Translations under genes and position numbers: made by a program
Notes under the pieces: generated by a model
Told to the model about the DNA's origin: nothing
What the model saw: the letters and a program-made list of their open reading frames with translations, nothing else
Database searches by the model: none
Shown here: positions 1 through 10,765 of the stretch, one piece after another
Position numbering within the stretch: position 1 is the stretch's first letter
How the letters are laid out: every line of letters begins with the position of its first letter
Assembly (NCBI GenBank): GCA_963971535.1
Contig: OZ020587.1
Coordinates: forward strand, 155,393,668 to 155,457,667
Length of the DNA: 64,000 nucleotides
Source: Notolepis coatsorum
Lineage: Eukaryota > Chordata > Actinopteri > Aulopiformes > Paralepididae
Direction of reading: 5' to 3'

Positions 1-1023
1 ACACTCAATAGACGGCACGGTGACAAAGAGATAACGTTTACAGTATTTTATTATCAATGTCAAAGATATACAACTGAGAATTATTCGGTCGCTCTTTTAT
101 GGCGAATGATATTAGAATGTCAGAGTATCAAAGTCAGTGGGAATGAATAATTCCTAGGCTAAGGATACTAGACCGGAACGCTGCATGGCGTGAGATGGCG
201 ATATAGGGGGGCAAACGAGGGTATAGCTGGAGACTGGTGATTTCCCCCACGGAGTGGTAAGCTCCAGAGGATTGAAGAATAGACGGATACTCCGGCTGGT
301 CACTGGAGAAAGGGGGTCTCATACGGATCCGGTCCTTGTAATCCAAGTGCTCGATAGCAGGGTAATAGCTGATAGCTAGCTAGCTTCGTCCTCGAAGCTA
401 GCCCGATGCAGATCTTCAGGGTAGTTAAATCCAAACGACAATGGTATTAACGATGCTCTTCTCCACGGTACTACGTTTCCACAATTCACTATAATCCACC
501 AACAATGGTTCTACAATATCAAGGTCGTATCTAAGGAGCTACTAGTTATCCGTAACGATACACCGCGGTAGGTTCCACTGCTCACATGTCCAATAGTTCT
601 GCTGCTAGGTTCACCTCGTGTTCTGATACTAATTACGTTAAGTCCACACAACTTGCTAAGGTTCACACTAGTTACTAGGTTCACGCTTCACTTCACGTTA
701 GGTTAGGTCGAACAAACTGCTGCTTGCGCCTTCCACAATATATATACTTAGAGTGCTTTCTAGGGCGCAACCGAATCTCTTGTCCGGAATCAATGCGCTG
801 GCCAAGGGCATGTCTCAACTTGTCCGAACTCGTCTTTGAACTTGTCTGGGGGGCGCGACCGTTGGCGCCGCCAGTGTCAAGGGCGTTGTCCAATGAGGAA
901 AGCGAATAATGCTATGATTTAAACGGAGGCTTAAAGGGATATAGCTTATATATATAAATAATATACAAGTTATATAAAATAATAAAACGTAGATTCTCAG
1001 TGTTAATCTGGCCCTTCACAACA
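1..1023 (-). repeat. LTR of the BEL/Pao element (3' LTR in element sense)
   Basis: This is a near-identical match to 5295-6350 at a constant offset of about 5300-5327. It ends in CA on the + strand next to the purine-rich tract. Its outer TG end lies just outside the window. Confidence 0.92.
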
Positions 1024-1124
1024 GCCGCCTCCTAATTAGTCCGCACCTAATTAGTAAAGGGGCACAGATTAATATTAGTGTCCAGTCAACTTCTCCATAC
1101 TTTGTTATGAGGAGTTGGAACAAT

Positions 1125-3818
1125 CTACAAAGTCAGTGGGTCATGGTCGTCGTCAGGGGAGTCAGGGATCTCCGGCAGCTCTATCAACTTAGCCACAGGT
1201 CGGGTGTAAGTCCGTCCTTGGACGATGACTTCTGCCGCTCTGACCTTCCCATCGGCACCAGTAATCACTCTGCTCACACGGCCGGCCGGCCACGTAGCTC
1301 GGGGTAGTGACTGGTCTATTATCATGACGACTGTATCCACCTTCAGGTTGTCCCTGTCTTTAACCCACTTCTGACGGGCTGGAAGGGATGGTAGGTAGCG
1401 TAGGAGGAAGCGGGCCCAAGACTGGTCGGCCAGTACTTGGCTGTGTCTCCACATCCCCCTTGCTTTCATCTCGTCCTGTCTGTACACCGTCTGAGCAAGG
1501 GCCGGGTCCGGCCGCCCCATCAAGAGGTAGTTTGGGGTGATGGGTTCGAGGTCAGCTACGTCGCTTGGAGCGTAGCTGAGGGGGGTGGAGTTCGGAACTC
1601 CCTCTTCTTGAGCCCTCAGGTAGGCCACTGTTCCGTACGCCACTTCTGAGGCGTCGCTGAAGACGTGCAAGTCTGTCTGACCCTTCTCCAGTCGCACGGT
1701 AGGGGGGGAGTGACTCCGCGGGATGGCCACCTCGCGGAGTGAGATAAGTTCACCCTCCCACTCTCTCCATGGGGTAGCTAGGTACTCGGGTATGGGGTCT
1801 TCCCAGCCCTGCTCCTTGGCCCACGGTTCTCTCACAGGCATCTTCGTCCGCTTCAAGAGTGGGGTTGCGTATCTGAACACTCCGTCGACCTTGACTCTCG
1901 TAGTCTTCTGATCTAGTAGAGCGATGGCATATTTGTCCTCTTTGGGCCGAACCATCTTGCGTTCGGTCTTGAATGGCATCGCGTCTAATGTCCATAGCCT
2001 CTCAACGGGCTGTAAGAGAGTGTTGTCTGTGTCGCTCACCTTGGTGTAAAGGCAGCGTGTGGTCGTTGGTTGGCTGGCAGGTCCGTAGAGGGGGCCCTGG
2101 AGCGTCCACCCCAGTCGGGTCTTAACCGCGGCTGGGCATCCTTTGGGTCCGATGTGGGCCGCCTTGATTGGGACAATGAGGTCCGCGTGGTCGGAGCCAA
2201 TGAGTAGGGTCGGCGTAGCTCCGCTGATGAGCGGTATGGGCAGTAGGCGTAGGTGGTCGTACTTCTCCATCAGCTGTGGGATGGGGTAATCGTAGCTTGA
2301 CAGACCTATGTCGTCGCTCATGAGCGCCTTGTTGATACTGTACCGCTTCTCAGGGTGGTCGATCGCTGCTATGGTGAACGAGACGTTTTCACCTTTTATT
2401 GTCTTTAAGTCTCGACTAATGGTACGGAGGGTCATCGTCTCCTCTGGGCCCCGCAGGTCCAACTGGGTCGCGACGGAGGCGAGGAGGAGTGTCTTCTCCG
2501 ACCCGTCGTCGAGGACGGCGTAGGTGTCGAGTACCTTGTCTCCGTGGCTGAGGAGTACTCGTACTACCTTGATGAGCACTCTGGGGCTCCCACTATACGC
2601 GGGGTCGATGTGGAGCACTTCTGTTGGTGAGTTGCCTTGTAGAGCTAATCTTGTCTTGTGGACCTTGCGCAGTGATTCGCAGTAAGCGGCGTCATGCGTG
2701 TTAGCCTTAAGCCGCTGATCCATTTCGGCGGGGGTCAGTTTCTTGTGGTCGTCGCACTGTGACAGCCAGTGTCCGCCGTGGCAGTAAAAACATGTGATCT
2801 TCCATTCCTCTTTGGCGGGGGAGTTGTGACTCGTCTGTGGTGACACCGCCTCGGCCTGGTACATCACTGTGATGGGCCTACTTTGGTTTCCTGGTGGGCG
2901 TTTATTGCTCTCGTGCAGGACTTCTAGGTGGGCGCCGTCACACTTGCCGCACCTTTTCTTGAGGCGGCACTCAGCTGCCATGTGGCCGCGCGCGCAGCGG
3001 AAGCAGCGGCGGTTATCTTTAAGCCACTGACTTATTTCGGCTGTAGTCAGTCCTTTGAAGGCGTCGCACTGTGACAGCCAGTGTTCACTGTCGCAGTATT
3101 GGCAGGCAGCCTTCCATTTCTCCTTGGCGTGGGGGTTGGGACTCGTCTGCCGTGACACCGCCTCGGCCTGGTGCATCACGGTGATGGGCCGGCTTTGGTC
3201 TTTAAACCTTCTCGGTCCATCTTTAGTGTTAGAGCCGCCCCACGCGAAGGTGTCGATCCGTAGGCTGCTGACCTCTCTGGCTAGGAAGTCAGCAAGGTCT
3301 AGGAGTGATTGTTCTGGGCCGTGGGGGTCACGGTGATCTCTTTGCCGCCGAAAACGTTCTTGGCGGGATGGGGGGAGCTTCTCTAATATCCGCTCCACGT
3401 TGGAGTTGGCGTACAACTCGTACATCCCCTTCTCCTTTTGTGACCCGAGCATCCCTACCAGGGATTGTACTTTAATGGATAGGTCATCCAGGGCTCGATT
3501 GTCTTTAGCTGGGGGGAGACGTTCAATCTCCCGTATCTCCTGAATGACATAGTCCCATGCACGTCCGTAACGCGCGTCGAGGGCCACCAGGGCATCAGAG
3601 TAGGGAGTCTGGGAGTTAGAGTATGCCAGCGCTATGTTGTGCGCTCTGGGTACTTTGAGGTGCTTGAGGAGGATGGCATATTTGTAGGACTCGTCCTGTA
3701 CTCCGGACATAATGGTCTCTAAACACATGCGCAGTTCAGTATACTGCGCTCTGTCTTCACGCGTAAAGTCTGGGAATGTGGGTGTCCCAATGTAGGATGC
3801 CATGGATGGCTGTGACAC
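1125..3818 (-). pseudogene. BEL/Pao gag-protease-integrase remnant reading frame
   Basis: This 897-residue frame opens with a Pao-type gag region (DUF1759-like) over roughly the first 230 residues. Cys/His knuckles follow at about 240-380 (CQYCDSEH, CFRCARGH, CGKCDGAH). A retropepsin-like motif (VLDDGS) lies near residue 440. The last 150 residues, starting around PNYLLMGRP, resemble the DUF5641-type C-terminal integrase domain of Pao elements. The reverse transcriptase that normally lies between is not seen, so this is a fossil or dependent copy and not a working polyprotein. Confidence 0.85.
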
Positions 3819-4535
3819 TGATGCGCGTAGGGGGAGAGGCCTCCTTGGCGAGTCTCCCCGTACGTGGGGTCGTGGGTTCGTGCTGGGTGGGAACCAGAGG
3901 CCGGGCCCCCAGGTACTGCTCCTCTGTGCTGTCTGTAGCTCAAACTCACCCCTGGGATGGGTTGGGGGTTTGTAACGCAGCGTGTCGGGGCTGAGATCGG
4001 GGCTGTACTGTTCCTCCTGGTCCGAGATGGGTTTGTGCGTGTGGGCTTTATGTCCTCCCTCGTCCTCCGCTAGGCTTTGTAGTCGCTTGGTTAGTTTTCT
4101 CGGCGACGTAAGCAGGTTCTTCCCGTTGGCTGGGTCCCGTGTAGATTGGTCGGGGAGGGGAAGGTGCCCTCGACCCGTGTCGTGATGATCTCCGGGAGCT
4201 CCGGGTGGAGGAGTGGGGAGTCACCCTCTGGAGCGCTTGCTCCATCATTTGCGCCTGCAGACGGTCTCATTCCGCCTCGCGCTGGGCATTGGCTGCGTCG
4301 CGCTGTGCCTCGCGTTGCGCATTGGCGCGGTCTCGCTGGATGTTTTCTTCAGCCTGGAGGCGCCTCTCTTCCAGTCTGAAATGTTCGCGCTCACTCTCTC
4401 GTTGCGCTTGGAGACGTTCTCTTTCCGTTGAAGAATGTTCGCGCTCACTCTGTTGTTGCGCTTGGAGGCGGTCACGCTCACCCTGGATGCGGTCTCTTTC
4501 GGTTGAAGCTGTCAGCGTGGCGATCAGGACTTGCG

Positions 4536-5213
4536 CTAGCCTCTGTCGGCCTCGCTTGGGGATGACGCTGATGATGGTGATCTGGAGTTGACAGGGCTTG
4601 GCGTTGACCTGTTCTCTTTACGCGCTCCGAGGTCCATCTCGGGGGCGCTGTTTCTTATCTTCTCCCGCGCTCCGAGGTCCATCTCGGAGGCGCGGTACTC
4701 TTTTCTTTGGTGCGCGCCGAGGTCCATCTCGGGGGCGCATTCTTTATCCTCTTGCGCTCCGAGGTCCATCTCAGGGGCGCGTTCTGTACCTTCTTGCGCT
4801 CCGAGGTCCATCTCGGAGGCGCGGTCTTTATCTTCCGGCGCTCCGAGGTCTATCTCGGTGGCGCGGTGGTCGTTGGGCATAGTCAAGTCATGTCCGCTTG
4901 TCCCCCCCCCGTGAGCTAAGTCAGTTTCGCTTAAACCAGCTGGGGTCTCTACTAGAGGGGCTGACAGGTCGATAAGGTTGGGCATACTTAAGCTACTAAT
5001 TTTATCCGTGCTTAACGTCTTTTTAGATAAGCTAGGAGGTAGAACTACAGCGTAGTCCTCCAAGTGTGGAGGGGGCTGACGCTGGCGCCTATGGCGCTCT
5101 AGTTTGGGAGAGCTGTTTGGAGAGTGTCCGCCGCTGGCCATATTATTATTAATATGATTAGTATTACTGATACCCTCCGGCTCGAAGGACCAATTGTAAC
5201 TGAGGGGTTGCAA
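4536..5213 (-). other. N-terminal gag-side frame with EMDLGA repeats, BEL/Pao element
   Basis: This 225-residue frame lies at the 5' side of the element. Its second half repeats the motif EMDLGA (also EIDLGA) six times at 14-16 residue spacing, separated by charged linkers. The segment between this frame and the gag frame is rich in Arg, Glu and Gln and looks like a coiled coil. I know of no function for it; it is part of the fossil. Confidence 0.6.
4617..4870. repeat. Tandem array, six units of about 42-48 bp
   Basis: Each unit contains a close match to GCTCCGAGGTCCATCTC followed by GGGGCGC or GGAGGCGC and a pyrimidine-rich spacer. On the - strand it encodes the EMDLGA repeats. Confidence 0.85.
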
Positions 5214-5294
5214 AACCCTGACTGTATTAAAGATTGTGATAGATTAAACCACTACTACATATTATTATTACTTGCCAGACAGTACAGTTAAATA

Positions 5295-6350
5295 TGGCAG
5301 ACACTCAATAGACGGCACGGTGACAAAGAGATAACGTTTACAGTATTTTATTATCAATGTCAAAGATATACAACTGAGAATTATTCTGTCGCTCTTTTAT
5401 GGCGAATGATATTAGAATGTCAGAGTATCAAAGTCAGTGGGAATGAATAATTCCTAGGCTAAGGATACTAGACCGGAACGCTGCATGGCGTGAAATGGCG
5501 ATATAGGGGGGCAAACGAGGGTATAGCTGGAGACTGGTGATTTCCCCCACGGAGTGGTAAGCTCCAGAGGATTGAAGAATAGACGGATACTCCGGCTGGT
5601 CACTGGAGAAAGGGGGTCTCATACGGATCCGGTCCTTGTAATCCAAGTGCTCGATAGCAGGGTAATAGCTCTTAATCCAAAGCCCGACGGCAGTGATGAT
5701 AGCTAGCTAGCTTCGTCCTCGAAGCTAGCCCGATGCAGATCTTCAGGGTAGTTAAATCCAAACGACAATGGTATTAACGATGCTCTTCTCCACGGTACTA
5801 CGTTTCCACAATTCACTATAATCCACCAACAATGGTTCTACAATATCAAGGTCGTATCTAAGGAGCTACTAGTTATCCGTAACGATACACCGCGGTAGGT
5901 TCCACTGCTCACATGTCCAATAGTTCTGCTGCTAGGTTCACCTCGTGTTCTGATACTAATTACGTTAAGTCCACACAACTTGCTAAGGTTCACACTAGTT
6001 ACTAGGTTCACGCTTCACTTCACGTTAGGTTAGGTCGAACGAACTGCTGCTTGCGCCTTCCACAATATATATACTTAGAGTGCTTTCTAGGGCGCAACCG
6101 AATCTCTTGTCCGGAATCAATGCGCTGGCCAAGGGCATGTCTCAACTTGTCCGAACTCGTCTTTGAACTTGTCTGGGGGGCGCGACCGTTGGCGCCACCA
6201 GTGTCAAGGGCGTTGTCCAATGAGGAAAGCGAATAATGCTATGATTTAAACGGAGGCTTAAAGGGATATAGCTTATATATATAAATAATATACAAGTTAT
6301 ATAAAATAATAAAACGTAGATTCTCAGTGTTAATCTGGCCCTTCACAACA
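5295..6350 (-). repeat. LTR of the BEL/Pao element (5' LTR in element sense)
   Basis: A complete LTR of about 1056 bp that starts TG and ends CA on the + strand. It matches 1-1023 almost exactly. Being 5' in element orientation, it should hold the element's own promoter. Confidence 0.9.
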
Positions 6351-6851
6351 CCTCCCTTCTCCCTGTTGTACAACATATTCTGCTCTGACAACTAAACTGA
6401 CACAACAAGCCTGTTGTGATGGCAATTTTGCCAATTGTGTAAAAAAGGTGCCAGTTCAAGATAAACACGTTTTTAAATTAAAATACTTAAAAATATAAAA
6501 ATGTGTATCTGCATTAAAATGCAGTTTTGCAAGTTTACTTTACTTTTTGTTTGCACTTGTTTCCTCTACAGATCACAGATATGGTTATTTGTGGATTGGT
6601 TCATGTCCAACTTGCAGAAATAAAAGTGAAAGTACATTTTCAATTGAGTGGATTTTTTTTGCAATCATGTCACTGCATTAGCCTATAATGCTATCCCCTC
6701 CCTTCACCCTGTTGTGCAAAATATTCTGCTCTGACAACTAAACTGACACAAGCCCGTTGTGATGGCAAGTTTGCCAATTGTGTAAAAAAGGTGCCAGTTC
6801 AAGATAAACAAGTTTTTAAATTAAAATACTTAAAAAAAAAAAAAAAAAAAA
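6351..6851. repeat. Duplicated unit of about 140 bp, second copy ending in poly-A
   Basis: 6351-6490 and 6694-6832 share a run from CCTCCCTT through TTCTGCTCTGACAACTAAAC to AAATTAAAATACTTAAAA. The two copies are about 345 bp apart. The second ends in about 20 A. The intervening sequence is unclassified. The BEL/Pao LTR abuts the first copy. Confidence 0.7.
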
Positions 6852-6929
6852 ACGCTGTATTGCTATTTAATTAAATGTTTACGTCACTTACGTCAAGGCT
6901 CTAATCAACCAAACCAATATAACAAAAAA

Positions 6930-7010
6930 CGGTTAACCCTTTCACCGTGACATTACACAGAAGGTTAACCCTTTCACTGCCACACGACAGCCGGTGAACC
7001 CTTTCAAAAG
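6930..7010. repeat. Degraded fragments of a TTAA-flanked MITE
   Basis: GGTTAACCCTTTCACYG occurs twice and a weaker form once. It matches the terminus of the intact MITE at 30247-30348. No complete element remains. Confidence 0.55.
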
Positions 7011-7051
7011 AGTTCAAATACTTTTAAAAATTACCTCACTTACGTCAAGGC

Positions 7052-7190
7052 TTGATTGATTGATTGAACATTCTATTAACATATTGCAGAATGGGTACAA
7101 TACAGTACGGTTCAATACACACAATTGTTAAGGGGATGCAGACCAGAGAAAGACTTTCGTCTTGTTTACATCAGGGTCCCCCATTTGTGC
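7052..7190 (-). mobile_element. 3' tail of a non-LTR retrotransposon (LINE)
   Basis: A (TTGA)n tract leads into a block containing GCAGAATGGGTACAATACAG and TTAAGGGGATGCAGACCAGA. The same block ends LINE copies at 33094-34018 and 34018-35355, and recurs at 36797-37862 and 41642-41780. Confidence 0.75.
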
Positions 7191-7229
7191 CTGTCTCTCT
7201 AATCAATATTCATAAATGTCACCCCCCCC

Positions 7230-7570
7230 CCCTCCCCGCCCCTCACGAGCTCCATAGAACCCGGAAGTGCAGTGAGGCTATTTAACAGGCTGCAGCTGTG
7301 TTGCCCCCTGACAGTGTCGCTCCCTCCGCCCCCCGCCCCTCACCTCACGAGCTCCATAAAACCCGGAAGTGCAGTGAGGCTATTTAACCTGCCGTAGCTG
7401 TGTTGCCCGGTGACAGTGTCGCTCCCCCCATAGATATCTATAGAACATATATATCTATGGCTCCCCCCCCCGCCCCGCCCCTCACGAGCTCCATAGAACC
7501 CGGAAGTGCAGTGAGGCTATTTAACCTGCCGTAGCTGTGTTGCCCGGTGACAGTGTCGCTCCCTCCCAGC
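7230..7570 (+). promoter_or_regulatory. agps: AGPS proximal promoter, core module in three tandem copies
   Basis: A block of about 100 bp appears three times just upstream of the AGPS start codon. Each copy has a GC box CCCCGCCCC (7234-7242, 7331-7339, 7473-7481), an ETS/GABP-type site CCGGAAGTG (7261-7269, 7363-7371, 7500-7508) and a TATA-like CTATTTAA about 8 bp further on (for example 7278-7285 and 7517-7524). Copies 1 and 2 are spaced 102 bp and copies 2 and 3 are spaced 137 bp. GC boxes with ETS sites are common in housekeeping promoters. Promoter activity is inferred from position and motifs; the transcription start was not located. Confidence 0.7.
7428..7460. repeat. Short perfect inverted repeat between promoter modules
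   Basis: CCATAGATAT at 7428-7437 and its complement ATATCTATGG at 7451-7460 are separated by 13 bases. This insert accounts for most of the wider spacing between promoter modules 2 and 3. Confidence 0.8.
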
Positions 7571-7600
7571 AGCACCAACACGGAAGCAGCAGCATCCAGC

Positions 7601-7812
7601 ATGGCGGCGGCAGGCAGCAGCAGCAGCAGCTCAGAGAGGCAGCGCGTCGCACAGCACAGAGTGAGGATCCTCGCCGGACATTTATCACAGAGAGGAGGAG
7701 GAGAAGGAGGCGACTCTGGCATCATCGCGGCCGTGGCGTGCAAAGCAGAGGACGGCGGGGAGAAGAACCATGATGTCGCGGGTTCGAGAACGACGTCGGT
7801 GCCGAGGAGGAG
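7601..7812 (+). CDS. agps: AGPS (alkylglycerone-phosphate synthase), coding exon 1
   Basis: AGPS is a peroxisomal FAD enzyme that swaps the acyl chain of acyl-DHAP for a fatty alcohol, the ether-bond step of plasmalogen synthesis. This exon gives 70 residues plus two bases of the next codon. The start MAAAG has a strong context (A at -3, G at +4). Residues 20-28, RVRILAGHL, fit the PTS2 peroxisomal import consensus (R, V, five residues, H, L) and align with the human PTS2. C47 in VACKAED aligns with the Cys where the human presequence is processed. The exon ends at VPRR+AG before the donor GTAAAG (7813) and joins exon 2 in phase to read [19 protein letters not shown] non-AUG in-frame extension upstream to 7547 runs into the promoter repeat and was not used. 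Confidence 0.93.
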
Positions 7813-9146
7813 GTAAAGTGATGATGGTGATGTTTGCAGCTGGAATGGCAGCAGCATCCACTACTAGCTGCTTAACTGGCTCTGTAGTCTGACAGCAGGA
7901 CCAGGGAACAGTAGCATGATGTGTTGTTGTTGTTCATGCATTTCACTTTCTTTTTGAGACTGTTGGGGAAGCAGGTCAGAGGTCAGTGAGTTAGCTTAGT
8001 TTAGCTAAAACAAAAGTAGCCATTCATTCATTGTTTGTGGTGGAAGTGGGTGCGGCTGGACTCTTCTCTCTCTCCTCTCCCAAACTATCAATTCATAGTT
8101 AATTGTCGGTGGTTGTTGTGTACTACTGTACACTAGTCCTGGTGACTTTTTCAACTCGTGTAGTTTGTTTTTCCCCTTCACCATCATCGCATAGTAATGT
8201 AATGTGGGACACCACCAGTGATTTGTAACAGAACTCCACAGCTGGCCTCCTCAGTGAGCCAACTTTTTTTTCTCGTCATCGATGGAAGATCTGATTGGTC
8301 AAGACCTGTGGTGGTCTGACTTCCGACCTCCTCGCTGCACTGACATCTGTGGTGTCTGCTTCAGTGATGAGATCTCAAGTTTAATGTTTAGTGCTGTTGT
8401 CAATAGATTAACATTTAGCATTTTTCTATTTAAGACCGAAGCGTGTAACTGATATTTACTGGAGTAAAATCATGGAATTAATGTAAAATCGACACAAAGA
8501 AAAGTATATTTAGATTCAAAGACTATTTTAATAGCTTTCTTTGAATAGTTTCTCTCCTGTGAAATACAAATGTTCAACAAAACCATCAACACTGACTCAG
8601 CTAGACCTTTCTCATATCCTCGGCGCTAACCGAAACAACCCAGGCCTGTGTTAAAGTGCAGATTAGAGGACCATGTCTTGTATATGAACTACCAGTAATA
8701 TAAATCATATTGACAACAAAAATGTGTTCCATCTTGTCTGATGTTTTTCAAAAAGGTGCATGAGTCGATGCAAAAAAGAACAAGCAAATATACTGCTGAA
8801 AGTTCTGAATGTTGAAGATTTTTCACTCTAGATTAATTTATTTTAATGCTTTAAATAATTTGTATTAATCTCAAATTAAAGCATTAACTTTGACATTGAT
8901 TGATTGATTGATTGATGATTTTTTATGCGTTTCATTCCATAAAACTGAACTAATCAAGCAGCTTGTGTGAAACTGGCCTTGTGAAACGGATCACTCTGTT
9001 CTGGTTAACATGACATTGTGAAACCACAGTGAATGTTTTGGTTAGCAGCCCCTAGTACTGTCCACCAGATATCAATGTTGTGTCGGCCTTTACATTTGAG
9101 ATATTTTAGCGGATGCTCAGAGTGTCTTGTAACAAATGCACGAGTG
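7813..9146 (+). other. Start of AGPS intron 1, no gene or recognised element
   Basis: This is AT-rich, apparently unique sequence directly downstream of exon 1. A short (ATTG)n run lies at about 8897-8915. First-intron regulatory elements are possible, but nothing identifies one by eye. Confidence 0.5.
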
Positions 9147-9894
9147 CAGTGTTTCCCCACAGGATTTTGTGAGACTGTGGTGGGTGAACCTTGGACCCTC
9201 CCCCTGAAATTCTTTTTTGGTACATTTTAAAGTTTAATGCATCAATCTGGTGCACTTTGAGAGCAAAATAAAGAGGCTAGATCTATGATTAACTTTGTGC
9301 TCAAAACACAAAATCGACTTGACTAGTGCTTCCCAATCCTCTCCTTTAAGCACCCCAGCCGTTCAATGCATTTGTTAAATTCCACCACCGGCACACCTGA
9401 TTTCAACTTAACAAGCCCTTTTATTAGTTGAATCAGGTGTGCTGGTGGTGGAATTTAACAAGTACATGGAACGGCTGGGGTGCCTCGAGGAGAGGTTTGA
9501 GAACCACTGAACTAGAGCATACATTTGAGCCATCAAAGAAATGAAGCGAAAGTGGTTACCTGTGTTGAACTGGTTTATTTTTTTTTAGAAAATAAAAATA
9601 TACTGTATTACTATTACGACTACTACCACTGCCAATACTACTGATTCATCCCTATTGGCAAACTTTATATTAAATATTTAAATTTAAAACATTTTAAATA
9701 TTTTTTTTCCCGGGCCGCCACAGTCTAGGTAATTAATGGGAAACACTGCTACTATGCACTCAAGATGGACACTGTTTGAAGTGGGCGCATCATGCAATAA
9801 ACACTGTAGATGTATATTTCTACACAATCTGTTTATGGTGGGCCTGGCTAATATTACGCTGGGGCCACCAGAGATAAGTCTATAGGAAACACTA
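9147..9894. mobile_element. Old non-autonomous hAT element
   Basis: The left end CAGTGTTTCCCCACAGGATT and the complement of the right end (TAGTGTTTCCTATAGACTTA) resemble each other and the CAGTGTTTCCC termini of fish hAT elements. No transposase frame remains and the flanking duplication has decayed. A palindromic MITE sits inside it. Confidence 0.6.
9324..9508. mobile_element. Palindromic hAT MITE nested in 9147-9894
   Basis: The element is one long imperfect inverted repeat: GTTAAATTCCACCACC on one arm pairs with GGTGGTGGAATTTAAC on the other, and the ends carry AGTGCTTCCCAATCCTCTCC versus its inverted partner. Flanks GACTTGAC and AACTAGAG agree at 5 of 8 bases, as expected for an old 8-bp duplication. 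Confidence 0.75.
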
Positions 9895-9934
9895 GTTTTC
9901 CAGTGGACTTGAGACATAAAGTCTGTAGCGTCTG

Positions 9935-10765
9935 TAGGCTATTCTCAGCCCTCGCTCCACAATGGTGGAACAAACTCCCCACCGTTGGGACAGCTGAAAC
10001 CCGGCCAAACATACTTCTTCACACAATATCTGAAATAAGAAAAACCACCGTCTTTTACTATTATGCACTTTGCTACTACCTTACTATGCTAATACGTAGG
10101 GATGGGAATCGAGAATCGGAATCGATTGGGAACCAGTTCCTAATTTTCCGATTCCTGGAATCGTATGCCTCTGACTATCGATTTCTCTTATCGATGCCAT
10201 GTTTTTCCGACAGTTGCACATTTAAAAACAATAACGTTAGCGCCACGCATGCAGCCATAGACTATTTGATTCCTTGACTTAGTAAAACCTAAAGGGCTCG
10301 ATTTTGCGACTTTTTTGTGTGCAGTGAAAACTGAACATGTTAAAGTAACGTTAGCCGCTAGCTAGCTAAATAGCCATGCTTATTGCATTGAATGCAACTA
10401 CAGGTCAATAGATTAAATTAGTTCTCAAATACATTATTTTATTTAAGTATTTATTTTTACAGTTTTTGTATTTTTCTGACATGGGGGCTCAACAATAAAT
10501 GACAAATCAGAAATATCAAGTTGCATGTTGTTGTTCTAACCAGCTTAGTTCTGTTGCATTTCCTATTTATTTAAATTATAAATTTATCAGTAATCGATAA
10601 TGGAATCTTATCGATAAAATCTTATCAATTCCCATCCCTACTAATACCTCTATACTACTATGCATTCAAGACTGTAGCGCTCAACTCTTTAACTGCCAGA
10701 GTTGTACCCTTCCTGCTCACTTGTTGCACAGAACTTGTAAGTCGGCTAAATGTCACTCCTTACCG
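9935..10765 (+). mobile_element. 3' end of an L2-type LINE, split by a hAT element
   Basis: The translation SALAPQWWNKLPTVGTAET matches the C-terminal end of the L2-like LINE at 48418-48718 (SVLAPQWWNELPTPVRTAET). The 3' UTR continues past the insertion at 10097-10640 and ends with a CTTGTAAGTCGGCTAAATG block typical of fish L2 tails. It is 5'-truncated. Confidence 0.65.
10097..10640. mobile_element. hAT-type MITE, 544 bp
   Basis: Termini are TAGGGATGGGAATCGA and its inverted partner TCAATTCCCATCCCTA. The target duplication is CTAATACG/CTAATACC (7 of 8). It sits inside the L2 3' UTR. Confidence 0.85.

Larger units (their letters stand above)
1..6350 (-). mobile_element. BEL/Pao LTR retrotransposon, young but incomplete
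   Basis: Two long direct repeats of about 1.05 kb bracket a - strand internal region coding for gag, CCHC zinc knuckles, an aspartic protease and the C-terminal part of a Pao-type integrase. That gene order fits BEL/Pao. No reverse transcriptase/RNase H core is visible, so the copy is broken and would depend on relatives. A purine-rich tract (AGGAGGCGGC on the - strand) abuts the LTR at 1024-1033 and fits a polypurine tract. The left LTR is clipped by the window edge by about 6 bases, so no target duplication can be checked. The LTRs differ by only a handful of substitutions plus one indel of about 27 bp, which implies recent insertion. Confidence 0.9.

Noticed and set aside
7547-7600. Upstream in-frame extension of AGPS exon 1
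   Set aside because: It begins with GTG, not ATG, and lies in the promoter repeat. ATG at 7601 has a strong start context and matches vertebrate N-termini.
7438-7857. 139-residue open frame on the - strand over AGPS exon 1
   Set aside because: It is antisense to a well-supported coding exon and its promoter repeats, with low-complexity Leu/Ser/Ala composition and no known domain.
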